From positions 744,001 to 808,000 of the forward strand of contig NC_083371.1 in the NCBI RefSeq assembly GCF_029542785.1: a stretch of 64,000 bases of DNA, read 5' to 3'. How positions within the stretch are numbered: the first letter of the stretch is position 1; every line of letters begins with the position of its first letter. The translations under genes were made by a program, and so were the position numbers. The DNA is from Malassezia japonica. Its lineage: Eukaryota > Basidiomycota > Malasseziomycetes > Malasseziales > Malasseziaceae. Below are positions 18,224 to 27,948 of the stretch, in pieces. The notes beneath the pieces were generated by a model. The model was given only the letters and a program-made list of their open reading frames with translations, was not told where the DNA came from and searched no databases.

Positions 18224-19327
18224 CTACGAGAGATAGCCCTTCTTGAGAGCAATTTCAGCGTTTAGCACAGAGCTGGTGGCCGCACCAAGCATGACATTGT
18301 TCACCAGCGAGATGAACTTGATATCCAGCACAGGGTCCTCGCGGACGCGACCCACGTTGACACCAGCGCCGTTCTGCCACTCGCGGTCCAGGCGGGGCTG
18401 TGGCCGGTCAGGCTCGTCGTGGATAGTGATGGCCTGCGCAGGCGCGCTGTGGCATCCGAGCTCCTGCGCCTCGCAGCGGTACTTGCGCAGCGCCTCGTTC
18501 ACCTGCTCGGGCGACGGCGCAGGTTGCTTCGCGAAGCGCACACTGATGCATGCAAGGTGACCGTCAATGACCGGCACACGGTTGCAGTGCGCACTCACCG
18601 TGAGGGGGCTCGCAGCATGCAGGTCAAATGCCTTCTTGTCGTCGGTGAGACCACCGAGGATCTTGCACGTCTCCCATTCCACCTTCTCTTCCTCGCCGCT
18701 AATGTAGGGCACGACGTTATCGAGGATATCCATCGAGCTCACACCGGGGTAGCCCGAGCCACTAATGGCCTGCATCGTATGTACCATGACCGTGTCGAGC
18801 GGTCCAAAGGCGTCTTCCAAGGCCTTGAGCGGCACCACGACACCGGTCGTCGAGCAGTTTGCGTTGGTGATGATGTAGCCCTGCTTCAGAGGCGGCGACA
18901 TGGACGCCTGCTGGTGAGGAATAATGTCAAAGTGCGACGGGTTCACGAGAGGAACCACCAGAGGACACAGCGGGTCGCGGCGGTAGTTCTTGGCGTTGGA
19001 AAAGACACGCAGGTTCGCCGCACGGAAAGCAGCCTCGATCGGACCAGCGGGGGTGCTGTCCAGACCACTGAATACCACAGTGCACTCTTTAAAGTTCTCC
19101 GCCTCGCACGCCGTCACAGGCATGTCGCGCACATTGTCGGGAATGGGGTGCACCTGCTTCCAGCGGCCGGCCACGGCCTCCTTGTACGGACGGCCGGCCG
19201 ACGAGGCGCTCGCGCCAAGCACAGCGAGCTCAAACTCGGGGTGGTTACTCAGTTGCAGGATGAAGCGCTGGCCCACCGTACCAGTGGCGCCCAGCACACC
19301 CACTTTCAACTTGCCCTGTGCAGTCAT
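18224..19327 (-). CDS. HOM2: Aspartate-semialdehyde dehydrogenase
   Basis: 367 residues. The nucleotide-binding motif GVLGATGTVGQRF is at residues 10-22 and the catalytic cysteine Cys158 lies in NANCSTTGVVVPL. Length and motifs match yeast Hom2. It reduces aspartyl phosphate to aspartate semialdehyde with NADPH, the branch step toward threonine, methionine and, through threonine, isoleucine. The neighbour ILV3 acts later in isoleucine synthesis. The stop codons of the two genes are 24 bp apart. Confidence 0.97.
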   Translation of the reverse strand: MTAQGKLKVGVLGATGTVGQRFILQLSNHPEFELAVLGASASSAGRPYKEAVAGRWKQVHPIPDNVRDMPVTACEAENFKECTVVFSGLDSTPAGPIEAAFRAANLRVFSNAKNYRRDPLCPLVVPLVNPSHFDIIPHQQASMSPPLKQGYIITNANCSTTGVVVPLKALEDAFGPLDTVMVHTMQAISGSGYPGVSSMDILDNVVPYISGEEEKVEWETCKILGGLTDDKKAFDLHAASPLTVSAHCNRVPVIDGHLACISVRFAKQPAPSPEQVNEALRKYRCEAQELGCHSAPAQAITIHDEPDRPQPRLDREWQNGAGVNVGRVREDPVLDIKFISLVNNVMLGAATSSVLNAEIALKKGYLS

Positions 19328-19452
19328 GGTAGGATCGTGGCAAGTAACCTTCGCGGAGTCATTCGTTTAGTCAGGGGCACAACGGCCGTAAGTCGCCGTG
19401 CTGCTTAACTGCGGTCGGCCGACAGTGGCGGCGAACGGGGGGGCCCGAAAAA

Positions 19453-19460
19453 TATAAATA
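19453..19460 (+). promoter_or_regulatory. TATA box of the U2 snRNA gene
   Basis: TATAAATA about 30 bp before the inferred U2 5' end, the spacing expected for a TATA element. Confidence 0.55.
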
Positions 19461-19485
19461 CCCGCCACCCAGCTATGGAGGTTCC

Positions 19486-19694
19486 TCACCTTCTCTGGCC
19501 TTTTGGCTTAGATCAAGTGTAGTATCTGTTCTTTACAAGTTAACGCTTGTAACCCTCCCCTCTGGGGAGACTTAAACGTTAACCATCTTTTTCGACGCGG
19601 GGAGTAGGCACAAGCTTGCTTGTGCCACTTCAGCTTGTCCTTTGCCTTTCACTTCCGCTCTGAGACGAGCACCGTACTGCCGGCCTCTGGCCGG
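19486..19694 (+). ncRNA. U2 spliceosomal snRNA
   Basis: The highly conserved 5' part is plain: TGGCCTTTTGGCTTAGATCA followed by the branch-site recognition element GTAGTA at 19519-19524. Downstream are a stem-loop II hairpin (TTACAAG/CTTGTAA), an Sm-like T-rich site near 19587-19596 (ATCTTTTTCG), a hairpin GGCACAAGC/GCTTGTGCC and a 3' hairpin (CCGGC/GCCGG). The 5' end is uncertain by 2-4 nt and the 3' end by perhaps 10-20 nt. U2 base-pairs with the intron branch site during splicing; many introns in this window have only a short CTNAY branch box. Confidence 0.92.
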
Positions 19695-19796
19695 ATTTTT
19701 TTGTGAATAGTTATGATTACGTAAGCCTGACAAAGCAATCCTTAGTCTTGCCTTGCTCAGATGGTCCGTGGACCTTGAATTAGGTGCGACTACCTG

Positions 19797-22700
19797 CTAC
19801 GAAAGAACCCATGACATAACACCTGGCTTCGTGTCCGGAATAAAAGCATCAGGGTCGTGACTCGGCGAAAAAAAGAATCCAGCGACAAAGACGATGTAGG
19901 CTAAGATGAGGATACTACCACGGTGGTAGTTGCTCCTCGCCTCGATGTAGGTGTACGTCAACAGGAAAATCGACAAGAGGATCGCAATGATGTCCCAACG
20001 AGGGAAGATGAGCGTGAACATGTGGTCCTCAATCGTGCCCGGCGGGAACGAGTGCGACGAGCTGTACCATGCGCTGAAACCGACCAGCACCGGAATTTGA
20101 ATAAGACACACCTGGAGCACATAGGCCGAACCGATCTCGAGGGAGAGCGCAATGTTGCCGTTGATGGCAAAGCTCATCGCATTCATGAACTCCGTCGTGT
20201 TGGGCACCAATGCAAAAATTGTCACACCAATAAACTTTTCGGGCAGGCCGGATCCCTTCACCACAACATCCACGACATCCACAAGAATCTCGGCGATAAT
20301 GGCATAGAGCACCGTGCATCCAAGCAGCACACTAAGTGCAGTCATGCGGCTCCACGATGGCGCATCATGACCACCGGAGCCCTCGTCTTCCTCGTCGTCG
20401 TGCACAGGCTGTTGCTGTTGCGCCGACTTTTGCTGGTTGAAGATGTACTGGTACATGCGCATCGCCGCTTCCGCCACAGCGTCTTCGGCAGAGGCCTTCT
20501 TGCTGCCTTGCTCGCCTTCGCGTGTGCCCTGGTGGCGCGGCTCATGCGGCTCATGCGGCTCATGCGGCTCATGCGCCGGCGGCAGATGCCACGGCTCTTC
20601 GCGTGGGGCCTCGCTGGCGGCAGACAACGATTGCACGGCGTCGTGAGCGCGATGTGCGTCCTGCGTATCCAGGCTCGCATCGCGCTTCTGGTGTGAAGGA
20701 AGCAGCTGTTGCATGACATGCGCCGGCATCATGCGTTTATATACAGAGGCACGGTGCAGACCTGGCGGCATGTGCTCCGGCATGGCATTTGCAGGCGTCT
20801 GAGGCACAGGCTGGGCATTGTTCCAGATCTGTGAGGCATGCGTACGCAGCGAGAACCACAGACCAACTCCATACGCAAGAATCAGCACGACGGCACACGT
20901 GTAGATCAGACCCTTGACGTTCGTCTGGAAGAAGGGGTCCTTGACCGGCGACAGGTGCTCGTACGAGCACTGGCGGCACATCCAGCTGTCTTCCGGGCCG
21001 TGCGTGCGGTCGGGGCAGCCACTGCACTGCAGCTCAAACGTGCCATAGATCTGGTAAAAGATGGTCGGCGTTAGAATACCGATGATGGCCATGATCAGCA
21101 TGGTGCTGGTCACGCCCGCCGACTGTGCGTTGAACTTTTGTTCCTTCCGGCGCGTCGCACCCGAGCACATACTGAGACCCGGCATGAGCAAGACACCAGC
21201 GAGGATCGATCCGATCAGAGACCCCTCAACAAGCCCCGCACGGCCTTGGGTCAGCGCAATGGAGTAAAGGAGTAGCTCGATAATCGAACCAAAGGTGGCG
21301 TTGATCACCGCACCCATACCGATACTGCTCTGTGTGCTGATGCTCGCGACTGCCATGCCAATAAAGTAGGACAGCGGCAAAACGCTACACAGCGACAGAA
21401 AGAAGATCATGCCATCGCTCGTGACCCACGGGAAGATGCCATCGACAATGTCGTGCTTCTTCAGGAAAGGACGCAGGAGGAAGAAGGCAAAGATCGTAAA
21501 GAAGACGATCGGGAGCGTGTTGATAAAGAGGATATTCACGCCGCCGATCGTGTACTTGAAGTATTCCTTGCCGACCGCGCGGTAGTTGCACAGGAGAATC
21601 ATGCTGCGGCGCTTGCTGGTGCCCTTCTTGCGGTGCTTTGCCTTGAGACGCGGCGCAATCTGGCCAGCGCGCAGAGGATACTGGACTCCCTCGTGCGCGT
21701 TGCCGTCGTCCGCGCCCTTGACGCGCATCACGGTAGTGTCGATCTGGAGCGGCGAGCGGAAGTGCATCGCGAGCGGCTGTGTCGCCATGTTCTTCATCAG
21801 GACCCAAGTAAGCTTGGCCATGGGGATCGTCACGACAAGGCCCCAGCACAGTAGGCACACCAGACCCAGCACTGGGAAGAGAATCAGGGTATATACAATG
21901 GCGTAGACGATAATACCCACCCAGCGCTTTGTCACGCCGACGTCGCTTCCGTGGTCGTCGTAGACATAGTGGTACACACCGCGCTCCGAGGCGATACGCT
22001 CCTCCTCCGTCGGCGGCGTGTCGTCCTCGTCGGCATCGTCCTCGTTGCAGGTCGCGGCACCGTACGATGGGTTCGTGGACGAGCCCGCGCCGTCCAGCAG
22101 AAGCGTACCCTCTTCGGGCTCGTTGTTGGCATTCAGTGTCTTGTCACTGTCATCGTCCTTCACATCATGTTCATGGATATGCGCCCAGTGGCAAGGGCCG
22201 TGGCGATCGCCGCTCTGGTGCGTGCACTCCAGCTCGACATAGTTGCCAAACGGCCACATGATATAAGTAGCAAGGCCGTACAACACACGCGAGTACATCG
22301 CACCGCCGCGAGGCACAAGGCGCAGCAGACCAGAGAGGATAAAGCAAAGCGCACCGAGCCAGATCCCAAAAAAGACGAACCAGAAAATGTTGCCAGGCAG
22401 GACCTTGCTGCCGTGGTCCTGGCCGGGCATGCACTTGAGCGCCGAGTCGGCCGTGCGCGTAATGGAGCGCGACTTCTTGTAGAGCGCAGGCTTCCAGATC
22501 GGCAAACCAAAGGGATGTTCAAAGTTGAGTGCATCCTGACGGTCCTTCAGAGTGTACTCTAGGTCCTCGTCGTCCTCGTCGCCGTCGCCGTGCTCCTCGT
22601 CGTCGTCGTCATCAAAGGGCATTTCGTTTTCATATGGCTCATCATCGTCGTCATTGGACATGGTGTCGTCTCCTTGTGTGCTTGCAGGGTGCTCCGGACG

Positions 22701-23198
22701 ACGCATCGACTTGGGGCTGCGCATTGAATCAGGGAAGTAGTCATGGCTCTGTATGGCCGAGTTCGCCTGGCTCCCGCGCATTTGGCTGTCGACGCTCTCG
22801 GGCGTGTACGAGCGGCCGAGGTCATTTCCAAGCTCTTTCTGCTTCTTCAGCTTCTCGCGCTTGCGCTCGCGCATACGGTGGCGGATGAGCGCCTCGCCAC
22901 GGTCGCGTGCCTTGTGCTCATCGTCGCGTCGCTCAAAAGACTCGACGTCCTCGTTGTCGTCCAGATGCTCACGGATCGTCGGCGCCAGGCTCGCACGGCG
23001 AATGTTGGACGCAGAGTCTTCCGAGTGCACAAACGAGCGACGCGAGCGACGCGCGCTCTCCGAGCGGTGCATGTCGGGACGGATGGCCAAAGGGGAAGAC
23101 ATGTAAGGAGAAGAAGGTACATCACGGCTCGACGTGGGTGCTCCACGGGAGGCATCCCGTCCGCGTGGGCGGTCCGACGAAGACGGTGCTTCGCTCAT
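19797..23198 (-). CDS. VNX1: Vnx1-type vacuolar cation/H+ antiporter (CaCA superfamily)
   Basis: 1133 residues from the ATG at 23198; the open frame runs 27 codons further but only to a TTG. The first 250 residues are charged, disordered and Ser/Asp/Glu-rich. The domain HPFGLPIWKPALYKKSRSIT is a hallmark of the Vnx1 group. A dozen or so membrane helices follow, with the two antiporter alpha repeats (FGSIIELLLYSIALTQ and PNTTEFMNAMSFAINGN). A cytosolic loop carries HEP repeats encoded by a 9-nt tandem repeat. In yeast this protein exchanges Na+ or K+ for H+ at the vacuole rather than Ca2+. Relative to yeast Vnx1 (908 aa) the termini and loop are longer. Confidence 0.9.
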   Translation of the reverse strand: MSEAPSSSDRPRGRDASRGAPTSSRDVPSSPYMSSPLAIRPDMHRSESARRSRRSFVHSEDSASNIRRASLAPTIREHLDDNEDVESFERRDDEHKARDRGEALIRHRMRERKREKLKKQKELGNDLGRSYTPESVDSQMRGSQANSAIQSHDYFPDSMRSPKSMRRPEHPASTQGDDTMSNDDDDEPYENEMPFDDDDDEEHGDGDEDDEDLEYTLKDRQDALNFEHPFGLPIWKPALYKKSRSITRTADSALKCMPGQDHGSKVLPGNIFWFVFFGIWLGALCFILSGLLRLVPRGGAMYSRVLYGLATYIMWPFGNYVELECTHQSGDRHGPCHWAHIHEHDVKDDDSDKTLNANNEPEEGTLLLDGAGSSTNPSYGAATCNEDDADEDDTPPTEEERIASERGVYHYVYDDHGSDVGVTKRWVGIIVYAIVYTLILFPVLGLVCLLCWGLVVTIPMAKLTWVLMKNMATQPLAMHFRSPLQIDTTVMRVKGADDGNAHEGVQYPLRAGQIAPRLKAKHRKKGTSKRRSMILLCNYRAVGKEYFKYTIGGVNILFINTLPIVFFTIFAFFLLRPFLKKHDIVDGIFPWVTSDGMIFFLSLCSVLPLSYFIGMAVASISTQSSIGMGAVINATFGSIIELLLYSIALTQGRAGLVEGSLIGSILAGVLLMPGLSMCSGATRRKEQKFNAQSAGVTSTMLIMAIIGILTPTIFYQIYGTFELQCSGCPDRTHGPEDSWMCRQCSYEHLSPVKDPFFQTNVKGLIYTCAVVLILAYGVGLWFSLRTHASQIWNNAQPVPQTPANAMPEHMPPGLHRASVYKRMMPAHVMQQLLPSHQKRDASLDTQDAHRAHDAVQSLSAASEAPREEPWHLPPAHEPHEPHEPHEPRHQGTREGEQGSKKASAEDAVAEAAMRMYQYIFNQQKSAQQQQPVHDDEEDEGSGGHDAPSWSRMTALSVLLGCTVLYAIIAEILVDVVDVVVKGSGLPEKFIGVTIFALVPNTTEFMNAMSFAINGNIALSLEIGSAYVLQVCLIQIPVLVGFSAWYSSSHSFPPGTIEDHMFTLIFPRWDIIAILLSIFLLTYTYIEARSNYHRGSILILAYIVFVAGFFFSPSHDPDAFIPDTKPGVMSWVLS
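20537..20572 (-). repeat. Four perfect 9-nt tandem repeats inside the VNX1-like gene
   Basis: Unit GCGGCTCAT repeated four times; in frame it encodes a His-Glu-Pro run. In-frame length variation between strains would be expected. Confidence 0.85.
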
Positions 23199-23297
23199 TC
23201 CGTCGTAGCGGGGAAGAGTTGTACGGAGGAGGCCGTTGTGCCCGCGCCGCAAGCCAAATTGGCTTTCGTAATCAAGCAAGTGGCCCGGGCGCTGACC

Positions 23298-25067
23298 CTA
23301 CATGGGGATCTGTATACTACTCTCCAAGGAGCGCCACGGGCGCTGCCGCACGGGCAGCTGCGCCCAGGCGTCCTTGCGGCACGATGGACATGTCACCCAC
23401 TTGCCTACCGTATTGTGCTTTTCCGGCACAGGTGAGGCGTGGGGCGGCTGGGGCGGCTGGAGACTCGCGTGGCTCAGCGACATGTCGCAGGGCGTGTCCA
23501 GGTCCGAGTCGGACTCGGAGCCCGTGTCGTAGTCGTCGGCCTCGAGTGACTCGCAGGTCTCGACACTCATGCCGGTACATAGGCAGTCCATGTGTACTTC
23601 GTGGCGACACGGCAGCATCGTGACCCATTCCATGCCGACGTTGCCCATCGTGCGTGACGCGCTTGGATCGTCCTCGTAGCAGGGGAGACAGGCCGGCGCA
23701 TCGCAGCGCCAGCCTTGTGTGCGCTCCTTGGCACGCACATGCTCGCGGAGAGAGACGAGCTCCTTCTCCTCCGCACACTTGTGGAGATTGGTGCGGCAAA
23801 AGGGGCACGACCACTTGCCAGGCGCGGTATTCTCGAGCCAGCCTTGCAGACAGGCACGGTGTAGGGTATGGTGGCCGTGGCACGGAACAACGACCACAGA
23901 CTCATTGGCACTCTGTTCCTCTCCGGCAAACCATGCAGGGCGGTCGTCGGACGCGTAGGGCTCGAGGCAGATACCGCAGCCTGTCACGGGCCCATCGGCG
24001 ACATCAAAGCCGCTATAGAGGCCAATGTCACTGATACCGAACCGGCTCATACGTAGCCGAAGCTCAGCATCAACAGGCTCGAGCGATTTCACATAGGAAG
24101 CAGCACGCGCAGGATCCGGGCGCTCTTCGGGCTCGGCATTGCGGAAGGCAAAGGTCATGTGGAAAGGCAGGCCGACGACGTGCACAGTCCGCGGCTGCCC
24201 ATCGGCAATGCCGGACGAGTCATGGTCGAGGATGGGCCACGCCATACTCGATTCTGCATCGTACAAAAACCCAAAGGGAAACGGCGATGCGGCACGGGGA
24301 ATATAGAGGAGGAACTGGGCAGGACGGGGGGTGTCGGTCGTTTCGGCAGACGCCTCGGGGGGAGCATCAGAGGCAGGTTGGGTATCGCGCTCTGTATGCT
24401 CGTCCGAGGACGGATGACGCAGAGCAGGACGCAGCGGGCTCGTGCCGACATCCAAGAGACGGATGGACAAGCCACGCGCGGGCGTTTCTGCCTCGGTCGT
24501 GGGGGGCATAGCAGGAGTATCGCGCTCTCCTGCATCCGTTTCCTCTTGCATGCCATGCTCGGCTACAGAGGGCGCCGTAGCTTCACGGTCCAAAGGCGGT
24601 GCGGTGGTGGCGTCGTTATCAGGCGTCAGCACGATCGGCTCTTCCCCGGTTGGTGCCGAGGCAAACGATTCGCGTATCCGGTTGACTAGCGCACAAAATA
24701 TCGATCGCAACGAGGGTAGTGCCTCGCTGGGATCAGTGCTTGCCTCAGAGGGAGGCACCGCCTCGGCATGCGGCTGGACTGGCTCTGCCTCTTGTGCGTC
24801 CGCATTCGGTGGGTCGGTAAGCGGTCCTCCCTCCGTGTCTGGGCACTCTTGATTGTGACGGCCGGATGGTTCGGGTGCATCAACGGCAATGGAGCCAAAT
24901 GCATGGGACCATGCACTCTCCTCCGGCTCCGAGTGGATGGAGCCAGTCAATTGGGGCGAACGGATTGTTACGATAGGAACGCCGTGGGCGCCAATGTCTA
25001 CATTGGTGTCAGCACGAGGACCTGCAAAGCTCGTACGTGAGCCATTCGAAGTAGGGCTGTCTGGCAT
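23298..25067 (-). CDS. RING-type zinc-finger protein, possible E3 ubiquitin ligase
   Basis: 589 residues from the ATG at 25067 (upstream frame starts only at a GTG). The N-terminal 240 residues are acidic and low-complexity. A RING-H2-like finger lies at about residues 364-424 (GCGICLEPY, PCHGHHTLHRACLQGW, WSCPFCRTN). A second, unusual Cys/His-rich region follows at about 455-570 (CDAPACLPC, LPCRHEVHMDCL, then an acidic insert, then CPSCRKD), so the protein seems to hold two RING-like units, the second split by an insert. No membrane segment is seen. A role in ubiquitin transfer is inferred from the finger; no orthologue is recognised. Confidence 0.8.
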   Translation of the reverse strand: MPDSPTSNGSRTSFAGPRADTNVDIGAHGVPIVTIRSPQLTGSIHSEPEESAWSHAFGSIAVDAPEPSGRHNQECPDTEGGPLTDPPNADAQEAEPVQPHAEAVPPSEASTDPSEALPSLRSIFCALVNRIRESFASAPTGEEPIVLTPDNDATTAPPLDREATAPSVAEHGMQEETDAGERDTPAMPPTTEAETPARGLSIRLLDVGTSPLRPALRHPSSDEHTERDTQPASDAPPEASAETTDTPRPAQFLLYIPRAASPFPFGFLYDAESSMAWPILDHDSSGIADGQPRTVHVVGLPFHMTFAFRNAEPEERPDPARAASYVKSLEPVDAELRLRMSRFGISDIGLYSGFDVADGPVTGCGICLEPYASDDRPAWFAGEEQSANESVVVVPCHGHHTLHRACLQGWLENTAPGKWSCPFCRTNLHKCAEEKELVSLREHVRAKERTQGWRCDAPACLPCYEDDPSASRTMGNVGMEWVTMLPCRHEVHMDCLCTGMSVETCESLEADDYDTGSESDSDLDTPCDMSLSHASLQPPQPPHASPVPEKHNTVGKWVTCPSCRKDAWAQLPVRQRPWRSLESSIQIPM

Positions 25068-25195
25068 GGTGTATTCATCCGCTCTACGATAGCAATGTGG
25101 CGTGGAGAAAGGCGTGCTTTTCCCCACACCGCGCCTATTTCCGCGCCCTGGATTGAATGTGGAGGGTAATAATCAAAATCACGCCTCCGTCGACC

Positions 25196-25813
25196 ATGGC
25201 ACAAGAGAGCGCGGCGGCCCCGCCTGTGGAGAAGAAGGACGTCTTGCCCAAGGCGGACGCAAACGAAAAGTGCGATGAGAATTCTTCTCAAAAAGCAGAT
25301 GCGCCCGAAGCAGTGACGTCAGAGTCGGCACCAGACGACAAAAAGGCGCCTGCTTCTTCTGACGAGCCGCCCAAGAAGGAGCCGGCTGCGGACACAAACC
25401 CTGCGCAAGAGACCAAAACAAGTGAACCTTCTAACTCTTCTCCTGGCGCAGAAAAGCCCTTATCGGCACCCGTCAAAAAGCGCACTTCTCAGCTGGGGGC
25501 GCTTGCGACAAACACACGCAAGAAGCGCAAGAGCCAATTGGCGGATTTGAGCGCGGCCGTCACGGCTCAGCCTGTCAAGCTCAACACGCTGGAAAAGTCT
25601 AAGCTCGATTGGGAGTCCTACAAAGGGACCGTCCCCGCCGCTGAAACCGAAACCATGACTGATGCCGAGCGCGACGAGCTCGAGTCGCAGACGCATGGGG
25701 GTGGAAGCGGTCTAGCGAACGTCAAGGGATACTTGCACCGCAAAGAGTTCCTGGATCGTGTGCATAATCGCCTCGACTCGCAAGAGTACGACGCTCACCA
25801 CTCGCTCAAGTAG
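25196..25813 (+). CDS. SWC5: Swc5/BCNT-C domain chromatin protein
   Basis: 205 residues from the ATG at 25196, which has a better context (GACCATGG) than the in-frame ATG at 25157. The first half is charged and disordered. The last 85 residues form the BCNT-C domain: KLNTLEKSKLDWESYK, an acidic linker, then GYLHRKEFLDRVHNR. Yeast Swc5 is a subunit of the SWR1 complex that exchanges H2A.Z into nucleosomes; animal CFDP1 is the counterpart. The gene is divergent from the RING gene over 128 bp that contain two GTGGAG hexamers. Confidence 0.88.
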   Translation: MAQESAAAPPVEKKDVLPKADANEKCDENSSQKADAPEAVTSESAPDDKKAPASSDEPPKKEPAADTNPAQETKTSEPSNSSPGAEKPLSAPVKKRTSQLGALATNTRKKRKSQLADLSAAVTAQPVKLNTLEKSKLDWESYKGTVPAAETETMTDAERDELESQTHGGGSGLANVKGYLHRKEFLDRVHNRLDSQEYDAHHSLK

Positions 25814-25920
25814 TGTATACCCCCACTAAACCACTGTCCTTTTGCCTGAAACAAAAACTAGGGCCTCTTAGGCCATCGTGCCGCGGCACCCTTGTAGCGC
25901 AGCCAAAAAAAATGGTGAGC

Positions 25921-25928
25921 AAAAAAAA
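25921..25928 (-). terminator. RNA polymerase III terminator of tRNA-Glu
   Basis: Eight A on the plus strand, i.e. T8 downstream of the tRNA in its reading direction, three nucleotides from the mature 3' end. Confidence 0.75.
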
Positions 25929-25931
25929 GTG

Positions 25932-26023
25932 TTCCCAATCCGGGAGTCGAACCCGGGTCTTGTCGGCGCTTCACAATCGAAATTCATGAGAGCGACATAT
26001 ACTAACCGTTGTACTAACTAGGA
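25932..26023 (-). tRNA. tRNA-Glu (CTC) with 20-nt intron
   Basis: Acceptor TCCTAGT pairs with ATTGGGA (two G-T pairs); D-arm GTAC/GTAT; anticodon stem TGTCG/CGACA; T-arm CCGGG/CCCGG with a TTCGACT loop. The anticodon CTC is followed by A37 and then a 20-nt intron at 25967-25986. Discriminator A. Confidence 0.9.
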
Positions 26024-26080
26024 GAACTGTTATTAACGAATAGTCCTTGGGAGTATATAACGTAGAAGTGGGAGGGGCGT

Positions 26081-27883
26081 CTACGCCAGGCTCGCGGCCG
26101 AGATCGACGCGGAGGACGCCTGGCGCTGCAGGCGCGCACGCAAGTTCTGGAAATTGCTGCCTTGTGCCGTACCGGTCGCTGGTGGATTCGCGCTTGACTC
26201 AGTTTGCGACATCATCGCGGGCTCATCGCAGAGCACAGCGCTGGAGTCGCCGCCTTTCGACGGGAACATAAGCGAGGGCGAAACCGAAACGATACTCGAC
26301 GTGCGGGGGCGGCCGAACGAAGGCACTTCGTCATTCATGCGCGCGAGATACGACGGAGGCTCTGCGATCGACGCGGTCGATGGACGGCGCTCGCGACGCG
26401 CATTCTCGCCCGACATCGTCCGCTGGTCCTTCTGCACGCCCGACATGGAGCGCAGCCTGGTCGATGTGATGCCAGCGTACCCCTTCTGATTCTGCACGGT
26501 GATGGCTTCTTGCGACGGCACAGGCATCACCGGTGCAATGGTCGCGCGCGAGAGCAGCGCGGGCCCCGCGGCTCCTCGCGTCGGGTAGCGACTCGACGAC
26601 GATGTCGTGCGGTTCTTGCGCGGGTTCTGCGACGCAGGCACATTAGGCTGCCTGAGCATGTTGCTGAGGTCCTGCAGAGCCGGCCCGGCGGCCTGGCGCC
26701 GCTTAGCGGCGTCCGGGGCAAAAGGGAAAATGCCTGAAATGCGCTTGCACAACGCAGACAATTCGGCGTCGCTCACGACTGCCTTAATCTTTTTGTCTTC
26801 GTCCGGCGCCGCCCACTGCTGGCCCTCGGATGCGACGCGGCGATAGCGCGTCAGGTTGAGCGAGTCTGGCACCTTTCTGCTCTCGACAAGGTAGTGCGAC
26901 CAGTCCTTGTAGGTCGCCTCGACGGCAGCGGACGACTTATTCAGGAACGCCGTGCGCATGGTAAGGAACGCGTGCAAGAATGCGATGTGCACTTGTGCAA
27001 GTGCCTTGTTTGCCTCGAGCGTCGCGGTATCGGTCGGCTCGTCCGAGCGGAGTTCGTCCGCAAAGAGTTCCTGGGCGTGCTCCATAGCTTCCTGCATCGC
27101 AATCCATACGGAGCGACGCTCGCCTTCCGCCTGGAGTGTGTCGTCGCCGGCCGTGCGCGCGTTCCACACCTCGCACGAACGCGGAAAGAGGAGGAGCAAA
27201 GGCATAGAGATGTCCGCGTGCGACTCTTCCGTCGTCATGGACTGGCACATTTCCTGTGAACAGAGGAGGGTGCAGAGGAGTGTCAGTGCCTGGTTGAGTA
27301 GTGACCAGTGTGCCGCATACTCTGCGCTCTGCGCGTCCATCTCCTTGAGCTGCTCAGGGATGCGCTGCAAGGCGACGAGCCCCCATGCCACGCCGCGGCG
27401 CGTATCGCGCTCAAAAAGAAACACGGACTGATTCGCACGCACGACGCCGAAGCCAAACAGCTTCGAAAGAAAAGCGCATGCGTACGCACTGCCCAGGTTC
27501 GACGCGCGGCGATACAGAACCGCGGCGAGTGTGTACTGGTGTGCCGAAAAGGCCATCTGAGCCTCGGAAAGCAGGCGGTTGATATCGGTCGTCTCCTCGA
27601 TAATGTCGTGCGTGAGTTTCTGCTTCTCGAGCCGTGTGCTTGCGTAGGATCGCAGACTCGCCTTGGACTGCGCTTCGGTGCCCTCGGCGGTGCCCGGCGA
27701 GACGAGGCCGAGGCCGCTGCGTCCCCGTGCTTTGTCGTACAAACACGCGTTGAACACCTGCACGCTCTTGGGCACTTGGCGCACGTCGCCCAAGGAGTAT
27801 TCAGGCCCTTGGCCCCGTTGCCCTGCGCTCCATAGCGCAGGCATCGACCGGTGGCCCAGTCCCGTCGGGTGCCAAATGTCCAT
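26081..27883 (-). CDS. Unrecognised protein with Sel1-like helical region
   Basis: 600 residues. No orthologue is recognised. Residues about 100-145 (AFSAHQYTLAAVLYRRASNL then a Gly-rich helix end) resemble a Sel1/TPR-type helical repeat, and helices continue to about residue 340. The last third is Ser/Arg/Pro-rich and probably disordered, with many S/T sites that could be phosphorylated, ending in SASISAASLA. No signal peptide or membrane segment is seen. It is the last gene of a minus-strand series and lies 65 bp downstream of the PPWD1-type gene. A role as a scaffold or adaptor is possible but speculative. Confidence 0.7.
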   Translation of the reverse strand: MDIWHPTGLGHRSMPALWSAGQRGQGPEYSLGDVRQVPKSVQVFNACLYDKARGRSGLGLVSPGTAEGTEAQSKASLRSYASTRLEKQKLTHDIIEETTDINRLLSEAQMAFSAHQYTLAAVLYRRASNLGSAYACAFLSKLFGFGVVRANQSVFLFERDTRRGVAWGLVALQRIPEQLKEMDAQSAEYAAHWSLLNQALTLLCTLLCSQEMCQSMTTEESHADISMPLLLLFPRSCEVWNARTAGDDTLQAEGERRSVWIAMQEAMEHAQELFADELRSDEPTDTATLEANKALAQVHIAFLHAFLTMRTAFLNKSSAAVEATYKDWSHYLVESRKVPDSLNLTRYRRVASEGQQWAAPDEDKKIKAVVSDAELSALCKRISGIFPFAPDAAKRRQAAGPALQDLSNMLRQPNVPASQNPRKNRTTSSSSRYPTRGAAGPALLSRATIAPVMPVPSQEAITVQNQKGYAGITSTRLRSMSGVQKDQRTMSGENARRERRPSTASIAEPPSYLARMNDEVPSFGRPRTSSIVSVSPSLMFPSKGGDSSAVLCDEPAMMSQTESSANPPATGTAQGSNFQNLRARLQRQASSASISAASLA

Positions 27884-27948
27884 ACCAGTCGGAGGTGTTG
27901 GTCTAAACCGGTCCTTTCCCCTGATTCGGGCGAATTTCTACGTGGAGG

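Noticed and set aside
20537..20572. Possible CRISPR-like or satellite repeat
   Set aside because: Four 9-nt units without spacers, in frame inside a coding sequence; a simple coding repeat.
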